A stretch of 64,000 nt of DNA, taken from Indibacter alkaliphilus LW1. Its GTDB lineage: Bacteria; Bacteroidota; Bacteroidia; Cytophagales; Cyclobacteriaceae. The stretch spans positions 522,634-586,633 of the forward strand of contig NZ_ALWO02000023.1 in the NCBI RefSeq assembly GCF_000295935.2, written 5' to 3'. The stretch's first letter is position 1, and each line of letters begins with the position of its first letter. A model generated the notes under the pieces. It was not told the DNA's origin. It worked only from the letters and a program-made list of their open reading frames with translations, and did not search any database. The translations under genes and the position numbers were made by a program. Of this stretch, positions 48,165 through 57,339 are shown piece by piece.

Positions 48165-49058
48165 ATGAAGAAATCAGAAAACACTTATCAAAATGGTAGA
48201 ATTTCAATTACACTATTATTTGCACTTTTCCTTTCATTTAGTGCCATAAGCAAACCTCAATATTCGTTTAATGTAATTAAGAAAGGACAAGGTGCACCGT
48301 TAATTTTTATCCCTGGACTAATCACTTCAGGTGAAGTGTGGCATGAAACCATGGAGCATTTCTCCAAAACCAATGAATGCCATGTGCTTACTTTAGCAGG
48401 GTATGCAGGGCAGCCCCCATTGGCAGACGCCCCATATCTGGAAAGTTTTAAAAAAGAAATAATCCAGTACATAGATGAGCAAAAGTTAAATAATGTAGTC
48501 TTGGTCGGGCATAGTATTGGAGGTTATATCTCCTTGATGATTGGTTTAGAAAATCATCCCTCTATCCGAAAACTTGTAATCCTGGATGCAATGCCACATT
48601 TTGCTGCGGAGATAAATCCCAATGCTAAAGAGGGGTTTGATGAAGCTTCTGCTAAACAATATATGGCTTCATTTGAAGCTTTTGACCAAGAGCAAATCAA
48701 AAATTATAGGTTAACAATGGCTAAAAGCATGACAAAGAATCAGGAAAAATGGAATGATCTGGTGGAATGGAGCATGAGTTCAGACCTAAAAACCGAAGCG
48801 TATTCATCACATGAAATGTTAGCCACAGACTTAAGAAAAGATATTGCAAAAATTGAAGCACCAATTTTAGTCTTGGCAGCTTTTGACTATAATGAAATGT
48901 ACCCGCAATATACATTGGAAGCAGCAACTGCCACCTATAAATCTCAATATCAGCACGCTAATATGTTGCAACTTGAAATTGCAGAAGGTAGTAAACATTT
49001 TATCATGTGGGACAAACCCGAATGGATATTTGAAAAGATAGCCCAGTTCATTCAATAA
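48165..49058 (+). CDS. secreted/membrane-anchored alpha/beta hydrolase
   Basis: A 297-residue hydrolase with an N-terminal hydrophobic signal or anchor (about 14-30), so it is probably periplasmic. The core shows the oxyanion strand LIFIPGLITSG (46-56) and nucleophile Ser117 in GHSIGG. The acid is Asp241 in VLAAFDYN and the base His278 in GSKHFIMWDKPEW. The cap region (about 145-210) is helical. It heads a three-gene unit; the ECF sigma gene begins 8 bp after its stop. A hydrolase ahead of a sigma factor could be part of the regulon or of the sensing step. Substrate unknown. Confidence 0.85.
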   Translation: MKKSENTYQNGRISITLLFALFLSFSAISKPQYSFNVIKKGQGAPLIFIPGLITSGEVWHETMEHFSKTNECHVLTLAGYAGQPPLADAPYLESFKKEIIQYIDEQKLNNVVLVGHSIGGYISLMIGLENHPSIRKLVILDAMPHFAAEINPNAKEGFDEASAKQYMASFEAFDQEQIKNYRLTMAKSMTKNQEKWNDLVEWSMSSDLKTEAYSSHEMLATDLRKDIAKIEAPILVLAAFDYNEMYPQYTLEAATATYKSQYQHANMLQLEIAEGSKHFIMWDKPEWIFEKIAQFIQ

Positions 49059-49066
49059 ATCAGCGT

Positions 49067-49573
49067 ATGGGTCTATCAGAAAAGGAGCTTTTATTCCAAC
49101 AGCTAATCGCAGATTCGAAAGGCAGTATTTACAGAGTCTGCCTTTCGTACCTCCACGATAAGGATGATGTACAGGATCTTTATCAAGAAATACTCATTGC
49201 TTTATGGCAAGCCATGGATCGGTTTCAAGGCAAAAGCAGTTGGAACACTTACATTTATAGAATTGCAATCAATGTGGCTATCAAATTCAAAATGAATCAG
49301 AAAAAAATTAATGCTGACCCACTGACTGAATATCATTTGGAGGCGATAGAAGAAAAGCAGGATAATAAAGAAGCAGAGCTTCAACAACTAAATGCCTGTA
49401 TCCACCGACTGGAAGATGCAGATCGGATACTAATCAGTTTAGTTTTGGAAGATCTGAGCTACAAAGAAATAGCTGAAATACTATGCACTGACACAAATAA
49501 TATTGGGGTTAGAATCAGCAGAATAAAGAAGAAATTATCAAAATTAATGGAAGAGCATTATGGATCAATTTGA
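49067..49573 (+). CDS. ECF-type RNA polymerase sigma factor
   Basis: A 168-residue sigma-70 family factor of the ECF kind. Region 2 is seen in LSYLHDKDDVQDLYQEILIALWQAMDRF...SSWNTYIYRIAINVA (about 23-76). Region 4 is LEDLSYKEIAEILCTDTNNIGVRISRIKKKLSKLM (about 126-163), the DNA-binding helix-turn-helix. It redirects RNA polymerase to a small set of genes. It overlaps the next gene, a membrane protein, by 14 bp, which suggests that the membrane protein is its anti-sigma partner. Confidence 0.93.
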   Translation: MGLSEKELLFQQLIADSKGSIYRVCLSYLHDKDDVQDLYQEILIALWQAMDRFQGKSSWNTYIYRIAINVAIKFKMNQKKINADPLTEYHLEAIEEKQDNKEAELQQLNACIHRLEDADRILISLVLEDLSYKEIAEILCTDTNNIGVRISRIKKKLSKLMEEHYGSI

Positions 49574-50168
49574 ATCATATATCAACAAATGGAAAGCACA
49601 AAAATCAGATGTACAAGAAGTAGATCTGCAAAAAATTAAATCGCAGGCTCAAGATCGATTGTCCAGGCACAACAGAAAATTGATTATCAGTAATCTGTGG
49701 ATGAGCATTGCCTTTGCAGGTGTATTTATCACGATAGGATTGATTTGGAGTTATTTTCCTGATAGAACCATTCACTTTTATGCAGGTATGTTTACCATGT
49801 TGGTGCTATTGTTTGTATTTGCTTTGACACAATGGGCAAGTGTACACTACAAGAGAATCAATCCTGAGGCAGAACCAGTAAGGTATATTAAGTATAGTTT
49901 GAAAAAATTAGTCCTCAACAAATGGATTCTCCAATACGGTCTACCCATTTATATGGTGCTATTGGGCTTTGCATTTATCCTATATTTTCAAGATATCATG
50001 ATAGGAGCAAGTTTACAGTTTATGATTATTGGATATTCAGTCACTTTGGGTTATATATTTTTGATGGCTATACTATCATTAAAGAAAACAAAAAGAAAAA
50101 TTGAAAAAATTAACGAAATGATAAGCTATCTTAAAGATTGGGAAAACATCTTGAATCAGGAAACATAA
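49560..50168 (+). CDS. membrane protein, candidate anti-sigma factor
   Basis: A 202-residue protein: a 45-residue polar, charged N-terminal segment (VDLQKIKSQAQDRLSRHNRK), then two pairs of membrane helices (about 46-95 and 120-172) and a charged helical tail (about 173-202). A cytoplasmic N-terminal helix before membrane spans, and a 14 bp overlap with the sigma gene, suit an anti-sigma role, but no zinc-finger or FecR motif is present. The role is inferred from position only. Confidence 0.7.
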   Translation: MDQFESYINKWKAQKSDVQEVDLQKIKSQAQDRLSRHNRKLIISNLWMSIAFAGVFITIGLIWSYFPDRTIHFYAGMFTMLVLLFVFALTQWASVHYKRINPEAEPVRYIKYSLKKLVLNKWILQYGLPIYMVLLGFAFILYFQDIMIGASLQFMIIGYSVTLGYIFLMAILSLKKTKRKIEKINEMISYLKDWENILNQET

Positions 50169-50270
50169 GCTTTTCCTTATAAACTAATTAATAAATTTAT
50201 CACTTGAATCTGGGGTTTACTCCATTAAGCAAAATTTTAAGTTTTGGGCCAGCTTGATTAACAATGGTAT

Positions 50271-50828
50271 ATGGTATTGATAAAAAGGATAAAACAATCA
50301 ATAATTCTAACAACATTCTTAATAATCTGTACCTCCCCACTTTTTGCCCAAGAGGACAAAAAGCTTAACTTCATTGGCATAAACCCAAGTGTGACTGTTG
50401 AACCGTTCTACGAAAAAGGAGAATTGGACATAAATATTTTTCCAGTTGTTTATCAGAGAACTCTAACAAAGAGAATTGACATCAGATTTAATTCAATATT
50501 AAATCATGGCATAAGAAACAATGGAAACGAAATCAGTCACTTTGGGTTTGAGGCAGGTTTTCCTATCTTTTTTAAACAGAAAGAAACTAAAAACGAAATC
50601 TCAAAAGGATTTTTTGTTGCGCCAATTTTAAGTATGACCAGAAATAGAATTGAGGAACATAATAACCTAGGAATTTGGATAGAACCAGGATACAACTTTC
50701 TCTTTGACAATAAATTTGCGATGACATTTGGACTTCAATTAGGCGGAACTTACTTCGCTTATAACAACCGAGAAACAAAGTGGGGAAATCATTTTGGAGT
50801 AAAAATAATTATCGGAAAATGGCTTTAA
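50271..50828 (+). CDS. predicted outer-membrane beta-barrel protein
   Basis: A 185-residue protein with a signal peptide (ending TSPLFAQ, near residue 27) and eight or so alternating strands. Examples are LNFIGINPSVTVEPFYEKG, HFGFEAGFPIFF, GIWIEPGYNFLF and FAMTFGLQLGGTYFAY. It ends in a basic-hydrophobic last strand. This fits a small outer-membrane barrel. It lies 100 bp after the sigma/membrane-protein unit on the same strand. Function unknown. Confidence 0.65.
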   Translation: MVLIKRIKQSIILTTFLIICTSPLFAQEDKKLNFIGINPSVTVEPFYEKGELDINIFPVVYQRTLTKRIDIRFNSILNHGIRNNGNEISHFGFEAGFPIFFKQKETKNEISKGFFVAPILSMTRNRIEEHNNLGIWIEPGYNFLFDNKFAMTFGLQLGGTYFAYNNRETKWGNHFGVKIIIGKWL

Positions 50829-50861
50829 ATATAAGAAAACAAGTACCTATCAGCGTGGTTT

Positions 50862-51060
50862 CTGTAAATGGGATTATAAATCCTATTTATCTGTACTTCG
50901 AAATTGCAAATTCCAAAGAGCGAAAAAGTCTGAAGAGCGCAATGCGCAAGCCGTAGCGAATCACTATCTGTGGACATCTGTCACATCTGTGGTTGACATC
51001 ATTTCAGTTCCGCATTTAGTTGGAAACTTCCACTTCCCTTGTGTGAAACAACTACTAGCA
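50862..51060 (+). repeat. dispersed repeat B, copy 2, and associated block
   Basis: GTAAATGGGATTATAAATCC... (50866-50925) is a decayed copy of repeat B. The later words CTTCCACTTCCCTTGTGTGA (51028-51047) also follow repeat B at about 46540. The region 50829-51313 contains no gene that I can support. Confidence 0.65.
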
Positions 51061-51109
51061 TTTTGTCTCCTGCCGGGAAAAACTCTCGAGGATTGAGGTA
51101 TCTAGGGTT

Positions 51110-51195
51110 TCGGTCTGTGAGGACACAAACCGAGGAGGTTTCGGTCTGTGAGGACACAAACCGAGGAGCTTTCGGTCTGTGGGGACACAAACCGA
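51110..51195 (-). repeat. hairpin array, three units, downstream of the Wzc-like gene
   Basis: Three almost identical ~24 bp hairpin units (TCGGTCTGTG/CACAAACCGA) lie at 51110-51133, 51141-51164 and 51172-51195, at a 31 bp period. They are flanked by CTCTCGAGGATTGAGGTATC and a GAAATACCTCAAAG stretch that can pair with each other in part (GAGGTAT/ATACCTC). The array sits about 120 bp beyond the stop of the leftward Wzc-like gene. The regular period invites a CRISPR reading, but the gaps are only 7 bp. Confidence 0.8.
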
Positions 51196-51313
51196 GGAGA
51201 TATATTGAAATACCTCAAAGTTTAGATCCACCCAAATCTGAATTCTAAAATCTTAAATCTAAAATCTAAACATCTCTTGGCTTTGAAATTGCAAATCCGA
51301 AGGGCACAAGCAC

Positions 51314-53767
51314 TTAAACCCTGAACCTTCTCAGGAATTTATCGAAAATATCTCCCGGCTTTGCCTTTTCATCCATCTCGTAATAGTTACCGGTATATTT
51401 GTTTTTCCTCATGTAAGAGTAATTGTAGCCATAGCCGTAATTGTACCCACCAAAATCATAAATATCCCCACCGGAACGTAGGCCATTGAACACTGCATAA
51501 AAATTCCTTATCTGGTCATTGGCGTACAGGTCGTTGACCATTAGAAGGTATTTCTTATGGGTATAATCTTGCCTAACTATATAAAGGTTGACATCGGAGA
51601 AACGAAGCAAGTCCATAGTTTCAGAAACCAAACCTATTGGAGGAGTATCCATCAGTACCACTTCAAAATCATTTTCCAGATAGTCTAAAAATTCCCCCAT
51701 TTTATCCTTCAAAAGTAACTCTGCAGGGTTTGGAGGAATAGGCCCTGAAGGTACTATGTAGAGGTTTTCATATTGTGTGGGCAGCACGATGTCTTCCTTT
51801 TCTGCCTTGCCAACCAAATAACTGGACAAACCGGTTTTATTATCTATTCCTACATAATCAGAAATCTTTGGTTTTCTTAAGTCCATACCCAATAAACAGG
51901 TTTTCTTTCCACTTAGGGCAATGGCCGCAGCAAGGTTAAGGCTTACAAATGTTTTCCCCTCCCCTGAAACCGAGGAAGTCACCAAGATACGCTTACATTT
52001 TTTTTCAGATGCCAGGTAAAACAACCCGGAACGCAGTGACCTGAATGACTCCGATACCATAGACTTGGGGTGTTCGGCCACTATCATGTTGGTATCCTTG
52101 GTGCTATACCCAATAGTACCCAAGAGTGGTATTCTGATGGAATTCCTCAGTTGGATCTGATCCATAATCCTGTTGTTCAGGTAATGATAGAGCAGTAAAA
52201 AGGCCAAAGGAATAAAAAACCCTAATCCCACTGCCATCCCATAGTTTTGAGGTTTTTGAGGAAAAACCAGACTACCCCTTCTGGCATAATCCAAAACGGA
52301 ATTATCTGATACATTTGAAGCTTTTGCTATGCCAGCTTCTGCTCTTTTTTCCAAAAGGTAATTGTATAAATTCTCCCTCAATCGGTATTGCCTAAAAATA
52401 TTGGCATAAGATGATTCTGTCTGTGGCAATTTGGCAAACTCCTTATCCAATTCAGCCAATTTCTTATTGACTTCAGCTTTTCGCTTTTCAGTATTGGCAA
52501 CTAGGTTATTGATATTTTCAAAGATATTTTCTCTTAGCTTATCAATTTGTTCATCCAGTTGTTTGACATTAGGATGATTATCATTGACTATAGCCAACAA
52601 TTTTCTCCGATCCATAGAGGCAGTCACCAAAGCACTGATCATGCTATTCAAGGCACCATCACTCAATCCCACTACAGAAGGCGCTAAAATTTCGCTGTAA
52701 TCGGCTCCCTTATTGACCAGATAGCCCTGCAGGGACTTGTAATAGCTGAGCTCAAAATCTATGTCCTGTACCAGATCATCCAGCCTTTGGATATTACCCA
52801 ATACTCCTCCGAATTCGGAGCTGACATCCATCAGCTTATTGTCCACTTTGAAATTGAGCATGCGGTTTTCAACGACCCTAAGGGAGTCTTCCAGGACTGA
52901 CATCTGCAAATCCAAAAAGGCTAGTGTATTCTCTGTAATTCTGTTTTTCTCTTTTAAATCATAATCCAGATAAGAGTCCATCAAGGCATTGACATAGTCC
53001 CTCCCCTTCTCTACCACTCTGGATATGGTTGATACCTGCAATACAGTACCATAACTGTTGATCGGTCTTACTGCGATAGACCTTTGATAGGTTTCCAATA
53101 CATCGGATGGGTGATGCACGATGAAGAAAAGCTTTTCTCCTTCCCGCATGTATTTGAGTTTATGAACTGTGAATTTGGATTTATCCGTAACGATTTCCTC
53201 TCCAAAACGGTAAGTTTTGTTGAGGAGTTGATCATCAAAAGGACCTGAGGCTTTTGCGGAAAGAAAATCAAAAAAACCTCTTTCTTCATTGGTGAGGATA
53301 AACTCATTTTCTGATACTAAAGTAAAATGTATAACTCCCGAACCTCCCTGAGGGAAATTCCAATCTACATCTACTTTAATTGGAGATTTATCATACAATT
53401 CAATTTCTTTGATATTTGTGGAAGCAAAATAGCTCACATCAAAATGCAACTTACTGAGTGCCTCCGAGGCGAGGTTTTTGGAGGTCAGCAAAAGGATATC
53501 ATTCTCCAGGTTATTGGCTCCGGAGAAGATATTGGAACGGTCAAGAATCCTGACTTCAGGCGTATTTTTTTGTTTGATCAGAATACTTCCCCTGACCTCA
53601 TATTCTTCTACTGAATACCGGTGAAAAAGGAAAACGATTACCAGCGCTATAAAAATACAGGTGACATACAATGGCCAGTACCTAGAGTATTTGATCAGGT
53701 AATATTTGATATCAATGGGTTTGACATCCTGTTCGAATTTCGATATGTCTACATTCCCGTCAATCAT
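51314..53767 (-). CDS. polysaccharide co-polymerase/BY-kinase (Wzc-like)
   Basis: An 817-residue inner-membrane protein. A first helix lies at about 31-52, then a periplasmic Wzz-like domain with long coiled coils (about 270-480) and a second helix near 505-525. The cytoplasmic P-loop kinase has Walker A TSSVSGEGKT (near 597-606), Walker A' CLLGMDLRKP (near 630) and Walker B VVLMDTPP. It ends in a tyrosine-rich tail (GGYNYGYGYNYSYMRKNKYTGNYYEMD, about 775-800), the autophosphorylation cluster. It regulates polymer chain length and export. Its start overlaps the stop of the Wza-like gene (ATGA), so the two are coupled. Confidence 0.94.
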   Translation of the reverse strand: MIDGNVDISKFEQDVKPIDIKYYLIKYSRYWPLYVTCIFIALVIVFLFHRYSVEEYEVRGSILIKQKNTPEVRILDRSNIFSGANNLENDILLLTSKNLASEALSKLHFDVSYFASTNIKEIELYDKSPIKVDVDWNFPQGGSGVIHFTLVSENEFILTNEERGFFDFLSAKASGPFDDQLLNKTYRFGEEIVTDKSKFTVHKLKYMREGEKLFFIVHHPSDVLETYQRSIAVRPINSYGTVLQVSTISRVVEKGRDYVNALMDSYLDYDLKEKNRITENTLAFLDLQMSVLEDSLRVVENRMLNFKVDNKLMDVSSEFGGVLGNIQRLDDLVQDIDFELSYYKSLQGYLVNKGADYSEILAPSVVGLSDGALNSMISALVTASMDRRKLLAIVNDNHPNVKQLDEQIDKLRENIFENINNLVANTEKRKAEVNKKLAELDKEFAKLPQTESSYANIFRQYRLRENLYNYLLEKRAEAGIAKASNVSDNSVLDYARRGSLVFPQKPQNYGMAVGLGFFIPLAFLLLYHYLNNRIMDQIQLRNSIRIPLLGTIGYSTKDTNMIVAEHPKSMVSESFRSLRSGLFYLASEKKCKRILVTSSVSGEGKTFVSLNLAAAIALSGKKTCLLGMDLRKPKISDYVGIDNKTGLSSYLVGKAEKEDIVLPTQYENLYIVPSGPIPPNPAELLLKDKMGEFLDYLENDFEVVLMDTPPIGLVSETMDLLRFSDVNLYIVRQDYTHKKYLLMVNDLYANDQIRNFYAVFNGLRSGGDIYDFGGYNYGYGYNYSYMRKNKYTGNYYEMDEKAKPGDIFDKFLRRFRV

Positions 53768-54573
53768 ATATTATTCCTAAATATCGCAAAAATCAACAAT
53801 AATGAACTGGTAATTCCTATAATTAATCCAAGTGAAGAAGAGAGATTCTCTGCATTTCCAAACTGCCGGATATTCATTGGCTCAAGATAAAGAATGTCAT
53901 TGTTTCTGATAAAGAAAAAAGGAGAAGCAAGTAAAGCCCTATCGTTGAGGTTGATCTGATGGATCTTGGAGCCACCGTCGTATTGACGGATAAGAAAAAG
54001 CTGGTTCTTCTTGGCCAAAATATTGGACTCCCCGGATAAGGCAAGCGCATCAAATATAGTGGCCCTGTTTTTTAAGATAACTTTGGTCCCGGAGCTGCTG
54101 AATTCACCCAATGCGGTAAACCTTATCCCCCCTATTCTCAACCTTACATAGATCTCATCTTTGAAGTAATCTTTGATTTTCTCCTGTACCACTTCTCTAG
54201 CTTCATCCTCTGTCAATCCGCCTATTTTTACTTTTCCCAGTCTTGGCAATTCCACATATCCCTCGACGTCAATGGTATACCCTGTAAAGTAAAACATATC
54301 TCCTCCCATCATTCCTCCCATTCCTCCGCGCATTCTCCTGGATCCCTGAAATTCAAAAGCCTGGGTAAGCTCTTCATTGGCTGAGGCAAAATCAATGTCC
54401 ACCACGTCAAAGGGTTGTAAAATGTACCGGTTTTCGTATTCAGCGAAAGGGATAAATTCTTCCAATTCAATGGGCTCATTTCCTGGAAGATTTTGCAAAT
54501 AAGTTATCCTTTTATTACTGATACAGGAAGACGCAAAAAGTAAAATGCAGATAATAGGCAGAAAACGGTTCAT
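53764..54573 (-). CDS. polysaccharide export lipoprotein (Wza-like)
   Basis: A 269-residue outer-membrane export protein. A lipoprotein signal ends LFASSC (Cys17). A Poly_export domain begins near YILQPFDVVDIDF, then a second segment (GYVELPRLGKVKIGGLTEDEAREVVQEKI) and an SLBB-like domain (FSSSGTKVILKNRATIFDALALSG). A C-terminal helix (SLGLIIGITSSLLLIFAIF) replaces the amphipathic Wza helix, as is usual in Bacteroidota. An unusual Gly/Met-rich stretch (RRMRGGMGGMMGGDM, near 80-95) interrupts the first domain. It is the first gene of the export/kinase pair. Confidence 0.93.
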   Translation of the reverse strand: MNRFLPIICILLFASSCISNKRITYLQNLPGNEPIELEEFIPFAEYENRYILQPFDVVDIDFASANEELTQAFEFQGSRRMRGGMGGMMGGDMFYFTGYTIDVEGYVELPRLGKVKIGGLTEDEAREVVQEKIKDYFKDEIYVRLRIGGIRFTALGEFSSSGTKVILKNRATIFDALALSGESNILAKKNQLFLIRQYDGGSKIHQINLNDRALLASPFFFIRNNDILYLEPMNIRQFGNAENLSSSLGLIIGITSSLLLIFAIFRNNI

Positions 54574-54601
54574 AATCCTGGGTGATAAGCGTAATGGATT
54601 T

Positions 54602-54609
54602 CAAATATA
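54602..54609 (-). promoter_or_regulatory. possible -7 element of the wza/wzc unit
   Basis: TATATTTG on the minus strand, about 30 bp upstream of the Wza-like start, fits the TAnnTTTG pattern. No TTG lies at the usual distance upstream, so this is weaker than the hppA promoter. Confidence 0.4.
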
Positions 54610-54798
54610 AATAAATATTGGAAAAGCGGTTAAAATTATGGTTAATAGTTAAGGAGATGGAATTGATGAAGTGTGAGATTGTTTAATTGTGGAATTGATG
54701 AACTGATGAATTGTGGGATTGAATAATTGGATTTGGTAAGGGTTAAATGAAAAGGATGAGGGATGAAGGATGAGGGAGGAAAAAGTGAATAGTTATTA

Positions 54799-55328
54799 GT
54801 TTAATTGTGGAATTGGTTAATTGATTAACTGGATTTGTTAAAGGTTAATTGTTAAAAGTTAAAAGTTAATAGTTAATAGTTAATAGTGCATAATGAATTG
54901 TAAATCCTGAAGTGTAAAGTGCGCAAGACAAAGCGAAGCTCCATCTGTGTGAATCTGGAACACCCTCACCCCAACCCCTCTCCCTGAATGGAGAGGGGCA
55001 TGTTTCTCTTATTAAAGGGTCTAACTGGAGGCAAAGAGGAAGGCCTATCTAGCTGTTAGCGGGACACTAACAGGGGCTCAACAATTGTGGAATTGTTTAC
55101 TCGCCTGCCGTAGGTAGGACTGTTTAACTGGATTTGTTGAGGGTTAAATACTAAAAGTTAATAGTTAAAAGTTAAAAGTTAAAAGTTAATAGTGCATAGT
55201 GATTAGTTGAATGTCCCTTATATAGTGCATAGTGCCATTGCAAAGCCTGAATTGCAAAGTGGATTTTATGTAAATGGGATTATAAATCCTGTTTATCTGT
55301 ACTTCGGAATTATAAATCCAGAAGAGCG
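54799..55328 (+). repeat. long direct repeat C, copy 1 (~530 bp)
   Basis: This block matches 60750-61272 in the same orientation with about ten substitutions and a few small indels by eye. In order it contains microrepeats (GTTAATAGTTAATAGTG), a CACCCCAACCCCTCTCCC...GGAGAGGGG hairpin, CTGTTAGCGGGACACTAACAG (palindromic), CGCCTGCCGTAGGTAGG, and repeat B at its end. Together the two copies bracket one glycosyltransferase, the deacetylase and the membrane protein. No open frame within it looks real. The rest of 54574-54798 is microrepeat DNA. Confidence 0.85.
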
Positions 55329-55330
55329 AA

Positions 55331-55510
55331 GCAAACCGAAGCTCGATCTGTTTGGAACTGGGAAACCCTCACCCCAACCCCTCTCCCTAAATGGAGAGGG
55401 GCTTATTCCTCTCATAAAAAGGTCTGTATGGAGGTAAAGGGGAAGTTGTAACTAACTGTTAGTGCGGCACTAAGGGGATCCGAACAATTTCGGACTGTGG
55501 GATATACGGT
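55331..55510 (+). repeat. repeat F, copy 1 (also at ~58195-58382)
   Basis: The run from AACTGGGAAACCCTCACCCC through CTCATAAAAAGGTCTGTATGG and GAACAATTTCGGACTGTGGG is repeated at about 58195-58375, downstream of the deacetylase gene. Both copies lead straight into the hairpin array. Both therefore sit at the 3' side of a minus-strand polysaccharide gene. Confidence 0.75.
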
Positions 55511-55511
55511 T

Positions 55512-55584
55512 TCGGTCTATGAGGACACAAACCGAGGATGAAAATCTGGGATATAGGGTTTCGGTCTATGAGGACACAAACCGA
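55512..55584 (-). repeat. hairpin array, two units, downstream of the first glycosyltransferase
   Basis: Two units (TCGGTCTATG-AGGA-CACAAACCGA) at 55512-55535 and 55561-55584 with a 49 bp period. The module's usual flank (CCCTCGAGGATTGAAATATC) follows. The array ends about 60 bp past the stop of the leftward glycosyltransferase. Confidence 0.75.
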
Positions 55585-55645
55585 GGATGAAAACCCTCGA
55601 GGATTGAAATATCTCAAGGGTTAGACCCCAAAATGTAAAAGAGCT

Positions 55646-56836
55646 TTAAATGCCTGTCAAGGCTTTGGAATAATCATCCAAGCTTTTCTCTAGCGAAAAA
55701 TGAGGAATAGCGAATTCGCGGATGCTTGAAGGACTGAGAGCACTGATTTTTCGCAACCAATTACTTAACTCCTTTTCCTTTCCTGATTCCCAGAAAAAAG
55801 CGAATTCCCTCCCTTTTAGGAGCTGATCTGTATCTCCTACACCCGGGGATACGATGACCGGTAAACCCATCATTAGATATTCACCAGTTTTGATAGGTGC
55901 CAAACCTGAAATACTGGGTGCATCTTTTCTCAGACTCAGCCCTAAATCTCCGGCATTGAGATAAGCTGGAATCTCAGTATACGTGGCTGTATGGACAATG
56001 GTAGCATCCTGAACCGCAGCGGGAATAACCCCTAGTTCTACTTTATTCTCAGGGGTTAAAATCAAAAATTTCGAATCCTGGTTTTCTTCCCAGTATTTTG
56101 CAAAGAGTTTAAGCATGTCTTCCAGCCTGTATTGGGGACCTAGAGAGCCTATATAAACCCATAAAATCTCATCATCCTGGATACCAATACTTTTTCTGAT
56201 TTCATTTCTTTTATCCTGATCAATAGCAAAATGGGCAGCATCCCTCCCATTGGCGACCACTGAAATTTTGCTTTCTCCATCCGCTCCAATTGTCTTGCCA
56301 TGGTCTTCCTTGGCTTTTGTAGACCTGACCAAAACCCTATCTGCTTTCAAGAGCATTTTACTTTCCTCCTTGTGCAATAGCCTGTAATAAAGGCTATCCT
56401 TTTTCATCCCTGTAAAATCTACCCTTTCCTGAAGCGGAAAACCATCAGCGTCAAAGATTACTTTTACCCCGCTTTTACCTATCCAATCCCAAAGCCTGTT
56501 CACCATAGTTGCCGGCATAGTGCTTCTGGGCATCAAGATATCAATGGCATTTTCTTCAATATATTTTTTCAGAAGAAAAACACCTCTATAAACAGCCTCC
56601 AATGCACCCAACCCCGCGAAGGGCTTCCTTTTCACCTTGTAATGGGTATAGTTTATTCCCCTATCCAAAGCACTTTTTTGGATTCTGGATACCTGAGTCT
56701 TTGATGCCCATGAAAACTGAATGACGCGTGCTTCTATCAGTCCCCTTTCACTTAGTCCCTGTAAAATGGGAAAAAAGAGTGTTTCCATGTAATTGGATTT
56801 GTCTGAATCCCAGGAAATAAAGAGTAGTTTTTTCAT
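55646..56836 (-). CDS. GT-B fold glycosyltransferase (family 4-like)
   Basis: A 396-residue glycosyltransferase. The N-terminal Rossmann half starts MKKLLFISWDSDKSNYMETLF and has a charged acceptor loop. The C-terminal half shows the nucleotide-sugar region: VYIGSLGPQYRLEDML (near 230), a helix-strand repeat, and PIKTGEYLMMGLPVIVSPGVGD (near 335-355), equivalent to the EX7E zone with one Glu visible. It adds a sugar to a growing polymer or lipid-linked precursor in the cytoplasm. It is a lone gene between repeat blocks. Sugar specificity unknown. Confidence 0.88.
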   Translation of the reverse strand: MKKLLFISWDSDKSNYMETLFFPILQGLSERGLIEARVIQFSWASKTQVSRIQKSALDRGINYTHYKVKRKPFAGLGALEAVYRGVFLLKKYIEENAIDILMPRSTMPATMVNRLWDWIGKSGVKVIFDADGFPLQERVDFTGMKKDSLYYRLLHKEESKMLLKADRVLVRSTKAKEDHGKTIGADGESKISVVANGRDAAHFAIDQDKRNEIRKSIGIQDDEILWVYIGSLGPQYRLEDMLKLFAKYWEENQDSKFLILTPENKVELGVIPAAVQDATIVHTATYTEIPAYLNAGDLGLSLRKDAPSISGLAPIKTGEYLMMGLPVIVSPGVGDTDQLLKGREFAFFWESGKEKELSNWLRKISALSPSSIREFAIPHFSLEKSLDDYSKALTGI

Positions 56837-57043
56837 CTGTATATAAGTGAAATTGATGAATTGTGGGATTGATTAACTGATTGGGGGAAGGTTGTTAAAG
56901 GTTAAATATAATTGAAATATGGTAGAAATATGCTTTGCGAAAAAAATAGAAATATTGGTTTGACTAAGTTGAAGGATTGGTCTCTAAGTTAAGGGATTGG
57001 GTATAATGATTATTAACGGGCAACATATAGCTGTTAGTGTCTT

Positions 57044-57181
57044 CACTAACAGGGGCCGGAGAGAAATGAAGATTGACGATTTACGATTCCCGTCCGACCG
57101 TGTCATCCGGGCGGAGTCGGGCAAAATATGGTGTGTTGGGCGGATATTTGGTATTTAGACGTTCTTTGAACATCGAATAAT
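57044..57181 (+). repeat. dispersed repeat E, copy 1
   Basis: The block CACTAACAGGGGCCGGAGAG, GATTGACGATTTACGATTCC, CGTCCGACCG.GTCATCCGGG and GTGTGTTGGGCGG recurs at 62802-62960. It has the palindrome-like CCGGATGAC/GTCGG words seen at 201 and 2845. The minus-strand frame across it is not a gene. Confidence 0.7.
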
Positions 57182-57339
57182 GGATGAAGGATGAAAAAGT
57201 GAATAGTGAATAGTGAGTAGTTATTAGTGAAGTTGGGAAAACATTAATTGAAGGCATATTTAAGCCTAAAAGGCTGTCATGTGATAGCCCAGACTGGAAT
57301 TTATGGAAGTCTGGGATAAAGAATTCCCACATATTCAGT

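Noticed and set aside
51110..51195. CRISPR array
   Set aside because: The repeat period is 31 bp but the gaps are only about 7 bp and are similar to each other; no spacers and no cas genes.
54840..54895. Replication origin or iteron cluster from GTTAATAG-type repeats
   Set aside because: The words are degenerate microrepeats that recur at many gaps; no DnaA boxes and no replication genes are nearby.
57044..57332. Insertion sequence between the polysaccharide genes
   Set aside because: There are repeats but no transposase frame, terminal inverted repeats or target duplications that I could identify.
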